From Siphonodentalium dalli (taxonomy: Eukaryota; Mollusca; Scaphopoda; Gadilida; Siphonodentaliidae): DNA of 64,000 nt. The position numbers were made by a program, and so were the translations under genes. Within the stretch, counting starts at the first letter, position 1. Every line of letters begins with the position of its first letter. Below the pieces are notes generated by a model. The model was not told the origin of the DNA and made no database searches. It worked only from the letters and a program-made list of their open reading frames with translations. Positions 56,501 to 62,064 of the stretch are shown piece after piece. Location of the stretch: positions 65,833,031-65,897,030 of the forward strand of contig CP136065.1 of the NCBI GenBank assembly GCA_032622095.1, read 5' to 3'.

Positions 56501-59146
56501 GACAAAGATTACAAAAAATTTAATTGCAAACCTTTAGAAATTAGGCTTACCAGTACTCTTGTGTGCCAATTAAAGGTACCTCTACGTTTATTAAGTTTAT
56601 GAGAAAAATCAGCCCTGCTTATTTTGGTCTGCATGTTTGATGGCTCTGTTCTAAATTTGATAGGCAAATGCTATACAAATAGATAAATTACAAGAAAATG
56701 TGGCTTTTCATTCAAGATGCTGTGCACATGGGGCATGTAACCACCCCGGGTCACATTTTTGCATGCATGTATAAATTTTAAGCATATAAATTGCGAAAAC
56801 TTGCATTATACCCTGTACTCAAGTCTATAAAAATTTATTGTTCAAGTAATTAAATATTGAAAACTTTCCATCGACCACATGATATATCAACTTTTCTGTG
56901 AGAATTGATATGTTTCCACCACACACTTCTATTCTGCCCTGCGCTATTATTAAATTGTTCAGAAATTTCCAACTTGCCCTTATATTCCACCCTGCACTTC
57001 TATTTGGCACACAAGAGTAGGTGTAAGTACATATGGATCAGTAGAGACCATGCTAGAAGCCTAGAACTTTAAATCACCTACTATGTGTTTTTCTTGTACA
57101 AGTTCAAGTTGTGGTGAACAGTCATATTGGACGAGACACACAACATTGTATAATGTCAATTTTATTATCCCTCTGTATGTTTATCCAAATTTTGGGATTA
57201 AATTGGGAATAAAACTTTTGTGGTTATTTTTGGTATTTGTTGGCACTTGATTCTCTATAATTGCCAGTATTTGATCATCAGAAAGCATGATTTGGAATAG
57301 TAAACACGGAAGTGAGAAAAAAAACTCAATGCGGAAGTGAAACATCTGCTAAATCCACCATAGTATTGCGAGCATCACAATATTACCAATTCATTTGGCA
57401 AATAGAGTTACTTTGTGATGTCACTGAGTCCCGATAAAAAAGTCAAATTGGACTCGATTGAGTCCAATATGACTTTCGGGAGTTCAATATGACTTTTTCC
57501 AAGATTATCATGTGACATCTTTTGCCCAATCAGAAAAGGTGTTAGTTAAGGGCTTGATAATAATAAATAGTCATTGAGGAGTACCAGTGCATGCAGCTCC
57601 CTTAGGAAATGTTCAGATACCTGTAGTAAATTCAACAAATGATCATAGGTATAATGCATTCTCTTATATAAGCGAGGGTCCCTATGGGAGACTCACATAT
57701 ACAGTAATGCCCAAAGTAATCGACCTCTTAACCAAAGCAGAATTATGGGTAACTTTTCAGGATTTAGTCGGAAATATGGCTTGTTGCCATTCATTGGAAA
57801 GCTCTCACTGTGGTTTGAAGCTTTTCGATGAATGGCAACAAGCCATATTTCCAACTAAATCCTGAAAAGTTACCCATAATTCTGCTTTGGTTAAGAGGTC
57901 GATTACTTAGGGCATTACTGTACATGTATAAGAGAATGCATTGGTACAGGGTTTTCGCAAAATTTCAGGAAGCTCCGGTCATGGAAGGGTTATCTTACGG
58001 TATATCTCAACTTACCTCTTTACAATAGAGTTTGATATTATTCCATGAGGTGAGTGCTTCGTTCTCTTCAGTCTCGCGAACTTCTTCGATTAGGAAGCTC
58101 TCCTGCCTCTGTAGTGTACCGGCTGGCACCAAGGCAGTCTTCACAACAGACGGTCTCCGCAGTGTCATTTGAGATCCCTTACACTTACGGCAGGACGCAA
58201 GAGACCCCGGGTTCATAAACGTACAAACATTACACCTCCAGTTAGGTTTTTTAGTTCGACCATCACTCGTTGACGGAATTGGTTTATCCGTCGGCTCAGG
58301 TTTAACAACTTTCACTCCATTTGTTTGCACAGTGACTCTCTTTTCTGGTACATCTGGGCCAACTCCATTGACGAGTTTATCATTTTCTTTCAAATGTTTA
58401 TCACAATCCTCTTTAGATGTGCTTGGTTTCTGACTGCTCGTTCCTGGACTAACATCATCCTCGGACTTCTCACTTTTTTCATCAGAGTCGTCTTCCTTCT
58501 GACGACTCATCCCTGGACTTTGTTTATGCTCTGATTTACTTTGTGTGGATCCACACGCTTCACATTTCTTCGAACTTTTATGATTGACTAATGTACAAGA
58601 TATGCACTGCCACTGATAATTCTTGATATCTTTAACCCTTCCGAAACCACACATTAAACATATATAGGAAGTCTCTTCATTTTCGAATGTGCAGTGATTA
58701 CAGTTCCAAATAATACCATCAACACTCGAGCCATCTGACGGAACTTCCACAGGTGAAGAACTCGCAGATGAACTATTTGAACTATCTCTGTCTTTGAGCA
58801 CTTCAGTGTTCTTTATATTTTTCTTCTGCACGTGATCACAATGATCGCATTTTGTCGCCCATGACGGATTACATCTATAACTGCATTTAGAACAGGTCCA
58901 ATCATCATTATTTGTCGTTGTTGATTTGTCGTTTATTTGAACTTTCTTGGATTTAGGGGAGAAACTATCAATATCGATAATTTCAGGAATATCTGACGGA
59001 ATATTGCACTGCTTGGGAGCATCACATATCTGACATTTAACCTTGTTGCTCGGATTGAGCAGAGTACATCGTCTACACTTCCACTCATCACCAACGTCAC
59101 CCATTTCTTCTTCAAACTTTCTTTTCTCTCTTTCCTGAATATTCAT
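24565..59146 (-). CDS. CAPN15: Calpain-15 (small optic lobes type) gene, 12 coding exons
   Basis: Atypical cytosolic cysteine protease of the calpain family; the founding member is Drosophila small optic lobes. The joined exons (58016-59146, 48513-48724, 43674-43857, 42086-42230, 40231-40303, 38600-38725, 36766-36927, 34833-34994, 33975-34171, 28792-28952, 27677-27855, 24565-24745) give 2913 nt, or 970 residues plus stop, all with GT-AG junctions and matching phases. Five RanBP2-type zinc fingers lie at about 22-44, 83-106, 147-170, 179-202 and 303-326. The protease core has Cys447 (GNCWF), His610 (RPRHAYS) and Asn630 (RLRNPWG). The remaining C-terminal part is the SOH region, ending [12 protein letters not shown]. 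The vertebrate protein is somewhat longer (about 1086 residues, from memory). Exon order and phases are read directly from the sequence; family assignment is by recognition. No transcript evidence was available, so 5' non-coding exons, polyadenylation and alternative splicing are unknown. Confidence 0.95.
24944..25231. repeat. 35-39-bp minisatellite in intron 11, about 8 units
   Basis: Units of the form AATAAACAACCTCCCTCCCT followed by CATCTCGTGAGATCT. Some units carry an extra CCCT, so the period alternates between about 35 and 39 bp. The strand is strongly pyrimidine-rich. It lies about 200 bases inside intron 11 from the acceptor of the last CAPN15 exon. Confidence 0.93.
25508..26640 (-). 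mobile_element. Helitron-like element with internal 150-bp repeats
   Basis: Read on the minus strand the sequence ends with a small hairpin ACCCG...CGGGT followed by TCCCCTACTAGT, the hairpin-plus-CTAG arrangement typical of Helitron 3' ends. Inside are four or more related 150-bp segments (CATCTGAGGTCAACAG ... CCCTGGGTCAAATTAC). A TTAA-flanked MITE is inserted at 25855-26246. There is no Rep/helicase coding. The left limit is uncertain. Confidence 0.45.
25855..26246. mobile_element. TTAA-flanked piggyBac-like MITE, 392 bp
   Basis: Begins CCCTTTACCCAACAAACCGG and ends TTGGGTAAAGGG, with TTAA at 25851-25854 and 26247-26250. The middle has two hairpins of the type CATTCTCTTATATATGCGAG / CTCGCATATATAAGAGAATG around a spacer of ACACTTTTTACC and TTTAATGTG. 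TTAA targets and CCC-type ends fit piggyBac. It interrupts a repeated motif of the surrounding element: sister motifs at 25673 and 26375 read through the site, giving a paralogous empty site. Confidence 0.85.
26921..27650. repeat. 65-bp direct repeats flanking an inverted-repeat segment, intron 11
   Basis: TAATTCTTGC...CCAGCCCAATGCAG and AATTTATAGTATTCAGTAAT occur at 26921-26986 and 27585-27650. Between them GGTCAAAGTTAAGAAGTAGC (27075) is inverted at about 27491-27515. Together they may be a small transposable segment bounded by a duplicated host region. Confidence 0.5.
27677..27855 (-). CDS. CAPN15: CAPN15 coding exon 11: conserved SOH core
   Basis: The acceptor is ttttcag and the donor GTACT. 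It encodes residues 852-910, beginning [20 protein letters not shown], then VENR, then [20 protein letters not shown] and TVAPLHR. The segments GWAG-x-VVENR and QCDCTD-x-N-VSTRGS are close to the vertebrate protein. It ends with two bases of codon 911. Confidence 0.94.
28792..28952 (-). CDS. CAPN15: CAPN15 coding exon 10: SOH region
   Basis: The acceptor is tatttcag and the donor GTACGT. GG completes Gly798, followed by [20 protein letters not shown] and on to [11 protein letters not shown], ending in phase 0 at residue 851. The 5-kb intron separating it from exon 9 is mostly the 68-bp satellite. The sequence is less conserved than the protease core, so the assignment rests on phase continuity and position as well as similarity. 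Confidence 0.9.
29016..31988. repeat. 68-bp satellite in CAPN15 intron 9, about 44 units
   Basis: The unit is TTTAACCCTTTCTATACTAA, then ATACTCATTGGCCAGTAGTT, then ATCCCATAGGAAATGTTCAG, then ATAATAAG. It matches the terminal 68 bp of a dispersed TTAA-flanked MITE family (for example 59539-59600), so the array looks like an expansion of that MITE end. The sequence after the last unit continues into the rest of such a MITE, ending at about 33042. A variant unit containing AAGCATCACTGATTAG recurs at about 29166, 29439, 30256 and 31276, showing higher-order blocks of about 273, 817 and 1020 bp. Confidence 0.95.
32167..33004. mobile_element. Inverted-repeat DNA element nested in the MITE
   Basis: Termini are CAGGTCAGACACATCCTGAA on the left and, read inward from the right, CAGATCAGGCACATCCTGAA. 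The inverted match continues for about 45 bases through ATTCCACTA and TATGACCAT. ATAAC flanks both sides (32162-32166, 33005-33009), consistent with a 5-bp target duplication. Without the SINE and its duplicated target the element is about 498 bp. No transposase frame is present. The superfamily is not certain. Confidence 0.7.
32186..32510 (+). mobile_element. tRNA-derived SINE with (AATC)n tail, 325 bp
   Basis: The 5' head carries RNA polymerase III promoter boxes: an A box TGGCTCAATCGG at 32197-32208 and a B box GGTTCAAATCC at 32257-32267. The body is followed by a tail of about seven AATC repeats (32480-32510). A perfect 15-bp target duplication, TCAGACACATCCTGA, lies at 32171-32185 and 32511-32525. 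The head, the CTCCAGCGCTGGCGATT segment and the ACTCGCCGATGG segment are shared with the copy at 17702-17968. It is the youngest layer of a three-level nest. Confidence 0.92.
33049..33237. mobile_element. Tc1-like foldback MITE, copy 6, intron 9
   Basis: Same family, with left terminus CAGCAATGCCC and TA flanks. The loop is deleted so the two arms meet at CATCGGACGAATGG. It sits immediately beside the decayed right end of the satellite-founding MITE. Confidence 0.83.
33975..34171 (-). CDS. CAPN15: CAPN15 coding exon 9: SOH region
   Basis: The acceptor is ttgcag and the donor GTATG. The exon begins by completing Arg732 and encodes residues 733-797, including [18 protein letters not shown] and [18 protein letters not shown]. 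The segment GEYIVVC-x-FN-x-W is the clearest match to the C-terminal region of vertebrate CAPN15. It ends with the first base of Gly798. Confidence 0.92.
34555..34819. mobile_element. TTAA-flanked MITE, parent family of the 68-bp satellite
   Basis: Begins CCCTTTCTATACTAAATGG after TTAA (34551-34554) and ends near TTAA (34820-34823) with a slightly decayed terminus. Internal features include GTATACATTGGAATGG, AGACGACAGATAATA and an inverted AACAAA / TTTGTTGAACTCATTATCTGA motif. It abuts the donor of CAPN15 exon 8. Confidence 0.8.
34833..34994 (-). CDS. CAPN15: CAPN15 coding exon 8: start of the SOH region
   Basis: The acceptor is ttttacag and the donor GTATG. The G completes Lys678, then [19 protein letters not shown] continues from the protease core into the C-terminal region, ending EIGLFQENQ with a split Arg732. 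A TTAA-flanked MITE (34555-34819) begins only about nine bases inside the intron from this donor, so the 5' splice site is bordered directly by transposon sequence. Confidence 0.93.
35126..35500. mobile_element. Dyad element, intron 7
   Basis: Two GAGGT-type hairpins, at 35139-35227 and about 35436-35490 (the second lacks one arm), with the family's spacer between them. The left terminus resembles GTCTGATATTTGCAAAATGA and the right CATTCTGCAAATGTCAGAC. Confidence 0.7.
36236..36366. mobile_element. 131-bp inverted-repeat element, intron 7
   Basis: Left end TTATGGTTTATTAATGGCCC and right end, read inward, TATGGTTTATTAAAGGACCC. Both continue with GGAATGA and CAGCC-type motifs and GCTATTAGCGGC pairing near the middle. 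No family assigned. Confidence 0.65.
36766..36927 (-). CDS. CAPN15: CAPN15 coding exon 7: catalytic Asn
   Basis: The acceptor is tttgtag and the donor GTTAGT. The exon encodes [19 protein letters not shown], with Asn630 the third member of the catalytic triad, and then [11 protein letters not shown], the usual end of the calpain protease core. It ends with AA of Lys678. The intron just upstream contains a tandem duplication of about 55 bp (36953-37063). Confidence 0.95.
37316..37742 (+). mobile_element. Helitron-like 3' end with duplicated 180-bp module, intron 6
   Basis: Two modules carry GACTCAAATTTGGTATGTAG and GAACAATATGGG at about 37417 and 37549. The segment ends CCGGACGAAGTCGGG, a small hairpin, then CACATCAGCTAGTATAAAA. 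Hairpin plus CTAGT fits a Helitron terminus; the same CTAGTATAAAAT follows the putative end near 25508. It is short and non-coding. Confidence 0.4.
37837..38124. repeat. 96-bp tandem repeat, three units, intron 6
   Basis: Units start near 37837, 37933 and 38029 with CAGAGAACAGATGTTCATGA, followed by CCCAAATCCCTGACACCTGT and end with a GACATCACAACAGGTGGCT-type segment. Identity between units is very high. The third unit changes at its end (CACCAGGTGCCAG). Confidence 0.9.
38511..38572. mobile_element. 62-bp TTAA-flanked mini-element
   Basis: TTAA at 38507-38510 and 38573-38576 enclose CTCATTCTCTGCCGA...TCGGCAGTGAATGCG, an inverted repeat of about 15 bases around a short middle. It lies about 25 bases inside intron 6 from the donor of exon 6. 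Confidence 0.6.
38600..38725 (-). CDS. CAPN15: CAPN15 coding exon 6: catalytic His
   Basis: The exon runs from a gtaacag acceptor to a GTGAGT donor. The codons after the split Arg582 read [16 protein letters not shown], then [19 protein letters not shown]. His610 in RPRHAYS is the catalytic histidine. The exon ends with two bases of Gln624, completed by exon 7. Confidence 0.95.
39192..39454. mobile_element. TTAA-flanked MITE of the 'CCCTTTCATGA' family
   Basis: Begins CCCTTTCATGACTGGAG and ends CATGAAAGGG, with TTAA at 39188-39191 and 39455-39458. Internal hairpins resemble CTCTTATATATGCAAG-type motifs shared with the 391-bp family. Related copies, most diverged at the ends, lie at about 5325-5545, 23033-23227, 38775-39035, 46440-46600, 57585-57992, 59260-59452 and 60862-61134. 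Confidence 0.75.
39459..39531. mobile_element. 73-bp TTAA-flanked mini-element
   Basis: Begins CACATTCACTTGC and ends GCAGAAAATGTG, imperfect inverted repeats, with TTAA shared on each side with neighbouring elements (39455-39458, 39532-39535). It resembles the 62-bp unit at 38511-38572 (CTCATTCTCTGCC to GGCAGTGAATGCG). Confidence 0.65.
39536..39927. mobile_element. TTAA-flanked piggyBac-like MITE, 392 bp
   Basis: Same family as 18751-19141 and in the same orientation. TTAA lies at 39532-39535 and 39928-39931. The left TTAA is shared with the neighbouring 73-bp element, making it the third member of an abutting series in CAPN15 intron 5. Confidence 0.85.
40231..40303 (-). CDS. CAPN15: CAPN15 coding exon 5: short protease-core exon
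   Basis: A 73-nt exon between ttccag and GTATGT. It starts with CA, completing codon 558 as Ala when joined to exon 4's G, and ends with two bases of codon 582. It encodes [20 protein letters not shown] and then RES. The segment I-W-A-K-M-L-S-S is highly recognisable in CAPN15. It lies immediately beyond the exon 4 repeat array, so correct splicing must skip roughly 1.8 kb of donor-like repeats. Confidence 0.92.
40718..42080. repeat. Tandem array of CAPN15 exon 4 fragments with splice donors
   Basis: About 14 extra units of roughly 106 bp, some truncated, follow exon 4 on the minus strand. Each unit starts AAGCTGCA (codons Lys526-Leu-His), runs through the exon's 3' end and finishes with CTACAAG and the donor GTATG(T). 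Several units keep an open frame with only a few substitutions, for example [17 protein letters not shown] and CESIALQ (around 40830-40920). Others have indels or stops (units near 40718, 41132, 41590 and 41690). None has an acceptor or the exon's 5' third. All but the last unit can be read as intron 4 sequence. Units ending near 41380 and 41985 are almost identical, indicating block duplication. Confidence 0.93.
42086..42230 (-). CDS. CAPN15: CAPN15 coding exon 4: parent of the intron 4 exon array
   Basis: The exon starts in phase 0 after aaatcag and ends in phase 1 at CTACAAG, followed by the donor GTATG. It encodes residues 510-557, beginning [17 protein letters not shown] and continuing [17 protein letters not shown] to SIALQ. 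This is the only copy in the window that retains the 5' third of the exon and its acceptor, so it is taken as the functional one. Its 3' part from Lys526 onward, together with the donor, is repeated about 14 times immediately downstream. Reading through the donor meets a TAA three codons later (GGT ATG TAT TAA). Confidence 0.93.
42290..43067. mobile_element. Harbinger-like non-autonomous element, 778 bp, intron 3
   Basis: Termini match as inverted repeats for about 32 bases: GGCCAAAACAAAAAATAGGT on the left, and GGCCAAAAAAAAAAATAGGT read inward from the right, both continuing GTGTTTGGGGTC. The flanks are TTA on both sides (42287-42289 and 43068-43070). A 3-bp TTA duplication and GGCC ends fit PIF/Harbinger elements. 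The interior, roughly 42400-42850, is much GC-richer and CpG-containing, with an ATGGCGGACTC start-like sequence at 42546 and three overlapping frames of 69-183 codons. I recognise no transposase in them. Confidence 0.7.
43229..43300. mobile_element. 72-bp TTAA-flanked mini-element
   Basis: TTAA at 43225-43228 and 43301-43304 enclose CCCTTTCAGTGCAAAGACCG ... CGGCCTTGGCACTGAAAGGG. The ends are a near-perfect inverted repeat of about 20 bases. The CCCTTT terminus matches the larger TTAA-flanked families despite the unrelated interior. Confidence 0.7.
43431..43606. mobile_element. Tc1-like foldback MITE, copy 7, intron 3
   Basis: Same family, TA flanks. The right arm has lost its GAAAGCTCTC-to-CATATTTCC part, so pairing is limited to the outer two-thirds. 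Confidence 0.82.
43674..43857 (-). CDS. CAPN15: CAPN15 coding exon 3: protease core
   Basis: The acceptor is ttccag and the donor GTAAG. The first base completes Trp448, giving the junction [15 protein letters not shown] directly after the catalytic Cys. The remaining 61 codons (449-509) include [18 protein letters not shown], a strand pair typical of the calpain core, and end VFSQ in phase 0. Splicing from exon 2 restores the contiguous active-site motif [12 protein letters not shown], which is strong evidence for the exon borders. Confidence 0.95.
44135..44230. repeat. 24-bp tandem repeat, four units, intron 2
   Basis: Four essentially perfect copies of GGAACATCAGCTTCAACTGC plus CCAG. The repeat sits inside a copy of the GAGGTCCCC dyad element, in the segment where other copies have the 'gtgaacatcac' sequence, so it is a local expansion within that element. 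Confidence 0.92.
44515..44727. mobile_element. Tc1-like foldback MITE, copy 8, intron 2
   Basis: Same family, CAGTAATGCTC termini with TA flanks and a full-length palindrome. It interrupts a copy of the GAGGTCCCC dyad element that spans about 43917-45030. Confidence 0.84.
45031..46280. other. Intron 2 interval, nothing recognised
   Basis: AT-rich intronic sequence with no element ends, tandem repeats or open frames of note. Confidence 0.5.
47090..48040. repeat. 160-bp tandem repeat, five to six units, intron 2
   Basis: Units carry AAAATCCAAGATGG at about 47091, 47266, 47425, 47555, 47717 and 47881. Each continues through CATGTTTTTTGGCCGAATGA, CATTCCAATTTCAACAGCCA and TTTCATGATGATCCGACTAA to AGGATTTAGTCATGCAAAG. 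The unit near 47425-47555 is shortened. No coding function is apparent. Confidence 0.9.
48250..48499. mobile_element. Dyad element fragment abutting CAPN15 exon 2 donor
   Basis: Contains the spacer and the second hairpin (48382-48475) and ends CCAGGCTTG at 48499. The donor of exon 2 is at 48512, so only 13 intron bases separate them. The left half is missing or replaced by the neighbouring 160-bp repeat block. Confidence 0.7.
48513..48724 (-). CDS. CAPN15: CAPN15 coding exon 2: start of protease core, catalytic Cys
   Basis: The exon runs from a tttcag acceptor to a GTATG donor, starting in phase 0 and ending with two bases of the Trp codon. It encodes residues 378-447, beginning [13 protein letters not shown] and ending [12 protein letters not shown]. 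The catalytic Cys447 is its last complete codon. Classical calpains have GDCW here; this gene has GNCW, which I recall as also present in vertebrate CAPN15. A dyad-symmetric transposon-like element (feature 48250-48499) ends only 13 bases inside the intron from the donor. Confidence 0.95.
48841..49231. mobile_element. TTAA-flanked piggyBac-like MITE, 391 bp, with empty-site paralogue
   Basis: TTAA lies at 48837-48840 and 49232-49235. The flanks AGATAGACAATAG and CTGTTCTG...TAGC are present, inverted and joined through a single TTAA, at about 49955-49990 (GAACAGTTAACTATTGTC). That uninterrupted copy shows the 391 bp arrived with one extra TTAA. Termini and hairpins match the other three copies. 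Confidence 0.87.
49498..49838. repeat. 19-bp minisatellite in intron 1, about 18 units
   Basis: The unit is GAGAGTAGGATAACATCTT, with variants ending CATCGT, CATGTT and CATTGT. The minus strand reads as repeats of [19 protein letters not shown]-like peptide in open frames, which is a by-product of the period and not a gene. Confidence 0.95.
51717..52809. mobile_element. hAT-like non-autonomous element, 1,093 bp
   Basis: Perfect 11-bp terminal inverted repeats CAGGCCTCAGC are flanked by the perfect 8-bp target duplication TGCGTGAT (51709-51716 and 52810-52817). This is the diagnostic hAT arrangement. The interior is AT-rich with no long frame. The left subterminal region has several short inverted GGCGA/TCGCC motifs and the right one AGTCTCC repeats, possibly transposase-binding clusters. 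It is nested in the loop of the 6.2-kb inverted repeat and so is younger. Confidence 0.88.
52818..54989. other. Loop of the inverted repeat: no gene recognised
   Basis: This 2.2-kb interior has only short open frames: up to 92 codons at 53566-53844 on the plus strand and 60 codons at 52980-53162 on the minus. I see no DDE, RVE or other transposase motif. It is moderately GC-richer than the flanking introns. It could be a decayed transposase region or simply captured DNA. Confidence 0.5.
56373..57584. other. Intron 1 interval with one short palindrome
   Basis: Mostly featureless. An imperfect inverted repeat surrounds 57443-57474 (TTGGACTCGATTGAGTCCAA), with GTGATGTCAC and ATGTGACATC further out, suggesting a small foldback element of about 110 bp. 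Confidence 0.45.
57702..57920. mobile_element. Tc1-like foldback MITE, copy 9, nested in a hairpin element
   Basis: Same family, with TA on both sides. It has inserted in the arm of a TTAA-type hairpin element: the flanks GACTCACATA and TATAAGAGAATGCATTGG would form the usual uninterrupted arm. This shows the Tc1-like family was active after that hairpin family spread. Confidence 0.86.
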
Positions 59147-59219
59147 CAATCCTTTTTGTTTCGAGGATTTCTCCCACAATTAATTGAAGTCCTCTCAAGG
59201 GCCATACTCACGATGAATC
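58016..59219 (-). CDS. CAPN15: CAPN15 coding exon 1: five zinc fingers (CDS starts 59146)
   Basis: The exon begins after a 3' splice site (tttcag, ending at 59220), so at least one upstream non-coding exon is expected. An in-frame TAA at 59180-59182 precedes the first ATG at 59146, which makes that ATG ([10 protein letters not shown]) the best start; the TTG at 59179 is not needed. The 377 residues carry five Cys4 RanBP2-type fingers of the form W-x-C-x2-C-x10-C-x2-C, known in other proteins to bind ubiquitin or RNA. The fingers are separated by Ser/Asp/Glu/Lys-rich linkers that look disordered. The exon ends in phase 0 at a GTAAG donor (58011-58015). Having all five fingers in one uninterrupted exon contrasts with the finely split protease region. 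Confidence 0.95.
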
Positions 59220-59539
59220 TGAAATTTATAAAGATATCAAATTATAATAAAATTTGTAATATTAAATGTGTCCCATAGGGAGACCTGCATATATAAGAGA
59301 ATGCATTGGCCTAACAATATTTACCTGGACCTTGTAAGACAGTGCATTCTCTTATATATGTGAGGCTCCCTAAGAAAGACTTCATATATAAGAGAACAGG
59401 GCACAGGATCTTAAATGGTGCCCCAGCGCAGCTCCCATCATGAGAGGGTTAAAATATAAAAACAAATTTAGATATAAACTGATTACAACTCACTTCTGGA
59501 ATTAACTCAAAAGCTTGAACAATACAGTTATGTTACTGG

Positions 59540-59789
59540 TAACCCTTTCGATACTGAATACCCATTGATGAATAGTTCACTTAGGAAATGTTCAGATAAT
59601 AAGTTCAACAAATGACCTTATTATCTGAATATTTCCAACCAAGAATATGATTTTTGATGCACTTATATTATCTTTTCATCAGGCTGTCGTCTGCTAATAT
59701 ATCACTAACATCCCTCCAAATGAATAATAGACCATTCTAATGTATAATGTTGTAGCTGAATGGGAGAATCCATTTAGTAAAGAAAGGGT
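59540..59789. mobile_element. MITE of the satellite-parent family, upstream of CAPN15
   Basis: Begins ACCCTTTCGATACTGAATAC, contains GGAAATGTTCAGATAATAAG and ends CCATTTAGTAAAGAAAGGG followed by TTAA. The first ~65 bases match the intron 9 satellite unit. A more decayed copy lies at about 60129-60350. Confidence 0.75.
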
Positions 59790-62064
59790 TAACCTCTTTC
59801 CAAATTTCCAAAGTTTTTTATTGTAATTTTAATCTGAAATGATGAAAAACGGATTAATTCTAGATATCAAATCACAATGAATTAAACAAGGAGGTGAAGA
59901 AAAGTCCAAAACAGTACTAAATGAACACAAAAAGAAGAAAATTTGCGAACATCTTCCTGATTAGATAACTGTAAGAAACCATTAAAAATACAACAAACAC
60001 AGAAGTGTTCTGGGTATACTAGTATTTACAAAGAAACGCAATATCAATACACTTAGGCCAATATAAATAAATCATAAGATTCTCATCCAACTTTTTTGGC
60101 AGGCAAATTTATTTATTTTTATTTTGTTCTTCAACTCTTTCAAAACTAAATACTCATTGCTGAGTACTACCTTTGGAAATGATCAGATAAATACGTTCAA
60201 CAAACGACCATATCTGAACATTTCTCATCAATGTATAAGAAATGCTCTGCATTTGTCTGTCTGCTCATTTTCAATGAGCATACCTCCAGGTTAATAATAG
60301 ACCCTTCCAATATATTTTTAAATGGTCATGGTCAGTTCTATACGATACAAGGTGATTTAAATTGCCTAATTTTATTGAAATAGACTGATTAATGGGTCAT
60401 TGCAATGTACTTGGAAGGTTAAGGAATGAGAAAAAAATTTACCTCAAAATTATCCAAATAAAAAGATTTGAGGAAGAGACAAAAAATACGGTTGGAAGGG
60501 GATGAGAATCAAGCATATTTTAATATTGGCCTAAAGTATTAAATATACACATAAGTAGTTCCTTCAACTTCCTCAATGAACACAAAACCAAATATAATTA
60601 AATGTACAATTCATTTACATATTCACTGTAGCTGTCAGAACACACAGTGAGAATCTACATTGAGACCTCCGGCAAGCTACTAGTATTTCATTCAAACATT
60701 TTTTAACAGGCTAACGATACATAATAGAAAACAGTTTGTAAACCTTTAATATTGCAATTTTGCATTTATATGTGCTAAAGTACCAAGAACACAATGTGAT
60801 TATATAGCACAGTTAGTTGTATTAGATGAATGACAAAAGTACAACAAGCATGAATATTTTAGCTCTTTCATGAAGGGAGCTGCACTGGTGCATCATTAAA
60901 GATCCTGTGCTAGTGCATTCTTTTATATTTGCGAGTCTCCCACAGGGAGCCTTGCATATATAACTGTATGCATGGCTCACAAGGTCAAGGTAAATATTGT
61001 TAGGCCAATGCATTCTCTTATATACCATATTTGAGGCTCTCTACAGGAGACTCACATATATATGAGAATGCATTGGGCCATTGGCACAGGGTTTTCGCAA
61101 AATTTCAGGAAACTCCAGTCATGGAATGGTTAAAGGAGGTCTATCTCTTCCATGCAATGCCACAGCGGTCTGGGAACTTTAGCAGATATATACAATGTAT
61201 TACATACATGTATTACAACAAGGGTCCCAGGTGGATTTTTGAGGAAATAACAAAGTTTGGGGAAAATGGCTTCAAAAACACATTTTTTTCAAATTACCAA
61301 TTAGTTTGACAGCTCTACCCATTCCTTAAGATATTATTGTTAAAAATTAACATCCATAAAATATGATACGGCAAAACAAGTATGAGAACATCCAATCCCA
61401 AATTCAAATCCTCATCGAAAATGAAACCTGGGACCCTTATATATATATTTAAACACATTCCCAGACCCCTGTGGACTACATTTAAAAAAAATTTATAAAA
61501 CTCTTTCTGAAGACACATATAATTGAATTATTGTTCCCCAAAAACTCAGCAGAAACATCTGGTATAACGTATATCACTAACTCTGTTCTAAAACATTGAC
61601 TTTCGATCATGCTCTGCCGCCCTAAGTAAATGACTCATTGAAACGGGGTGGCACCCCAGTTATACCACATTTTGGTTAGATATTAAAAGCGGTTATAAAG
61701 CACAAGATAACCAGAGGACTGTGTGGTTAAATGGATGTAATCATCAACTGGTATGAAACAGTAACTTCCAGTAGAATTATGGCTCCAGCAAATTTATATA
61801 TGTCATAGAAATGAAACCGTCAGCAGTTACATGTAGCTGCAGTGTATCCGCAGTCAAGGAATATAATCAGGTTCCTTTACCGCATTTAATCGTGGTGCCA
61901 CAGCAGTCACAAAACCGTTAATTGTGGTGCAGTTATTGTTTGACAGCAGTTATAAATGCATAATAACCCCAATTACTGGGTCAATTACTTAGGGCAGTAC
62001 AGCAAGTTTTATAATGTTCTTAAAATAGCCACATTTGCTGTCCCATTACATGGAAAATTTATAA

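Noticed and set aside
58325-58534. Plus-strand frame opposite the zinc-finger exon
   Set aside because: It is antisense to a clearly coding CAPN15 exon and has no features of its own.
59147-59179. Upstream extension of CAPN15 from a TTG at 59179
   Set aside because: A TTG start is not expected in an animal gene. An in-frame TAA lies just upstream and an ATG follows at 59146.
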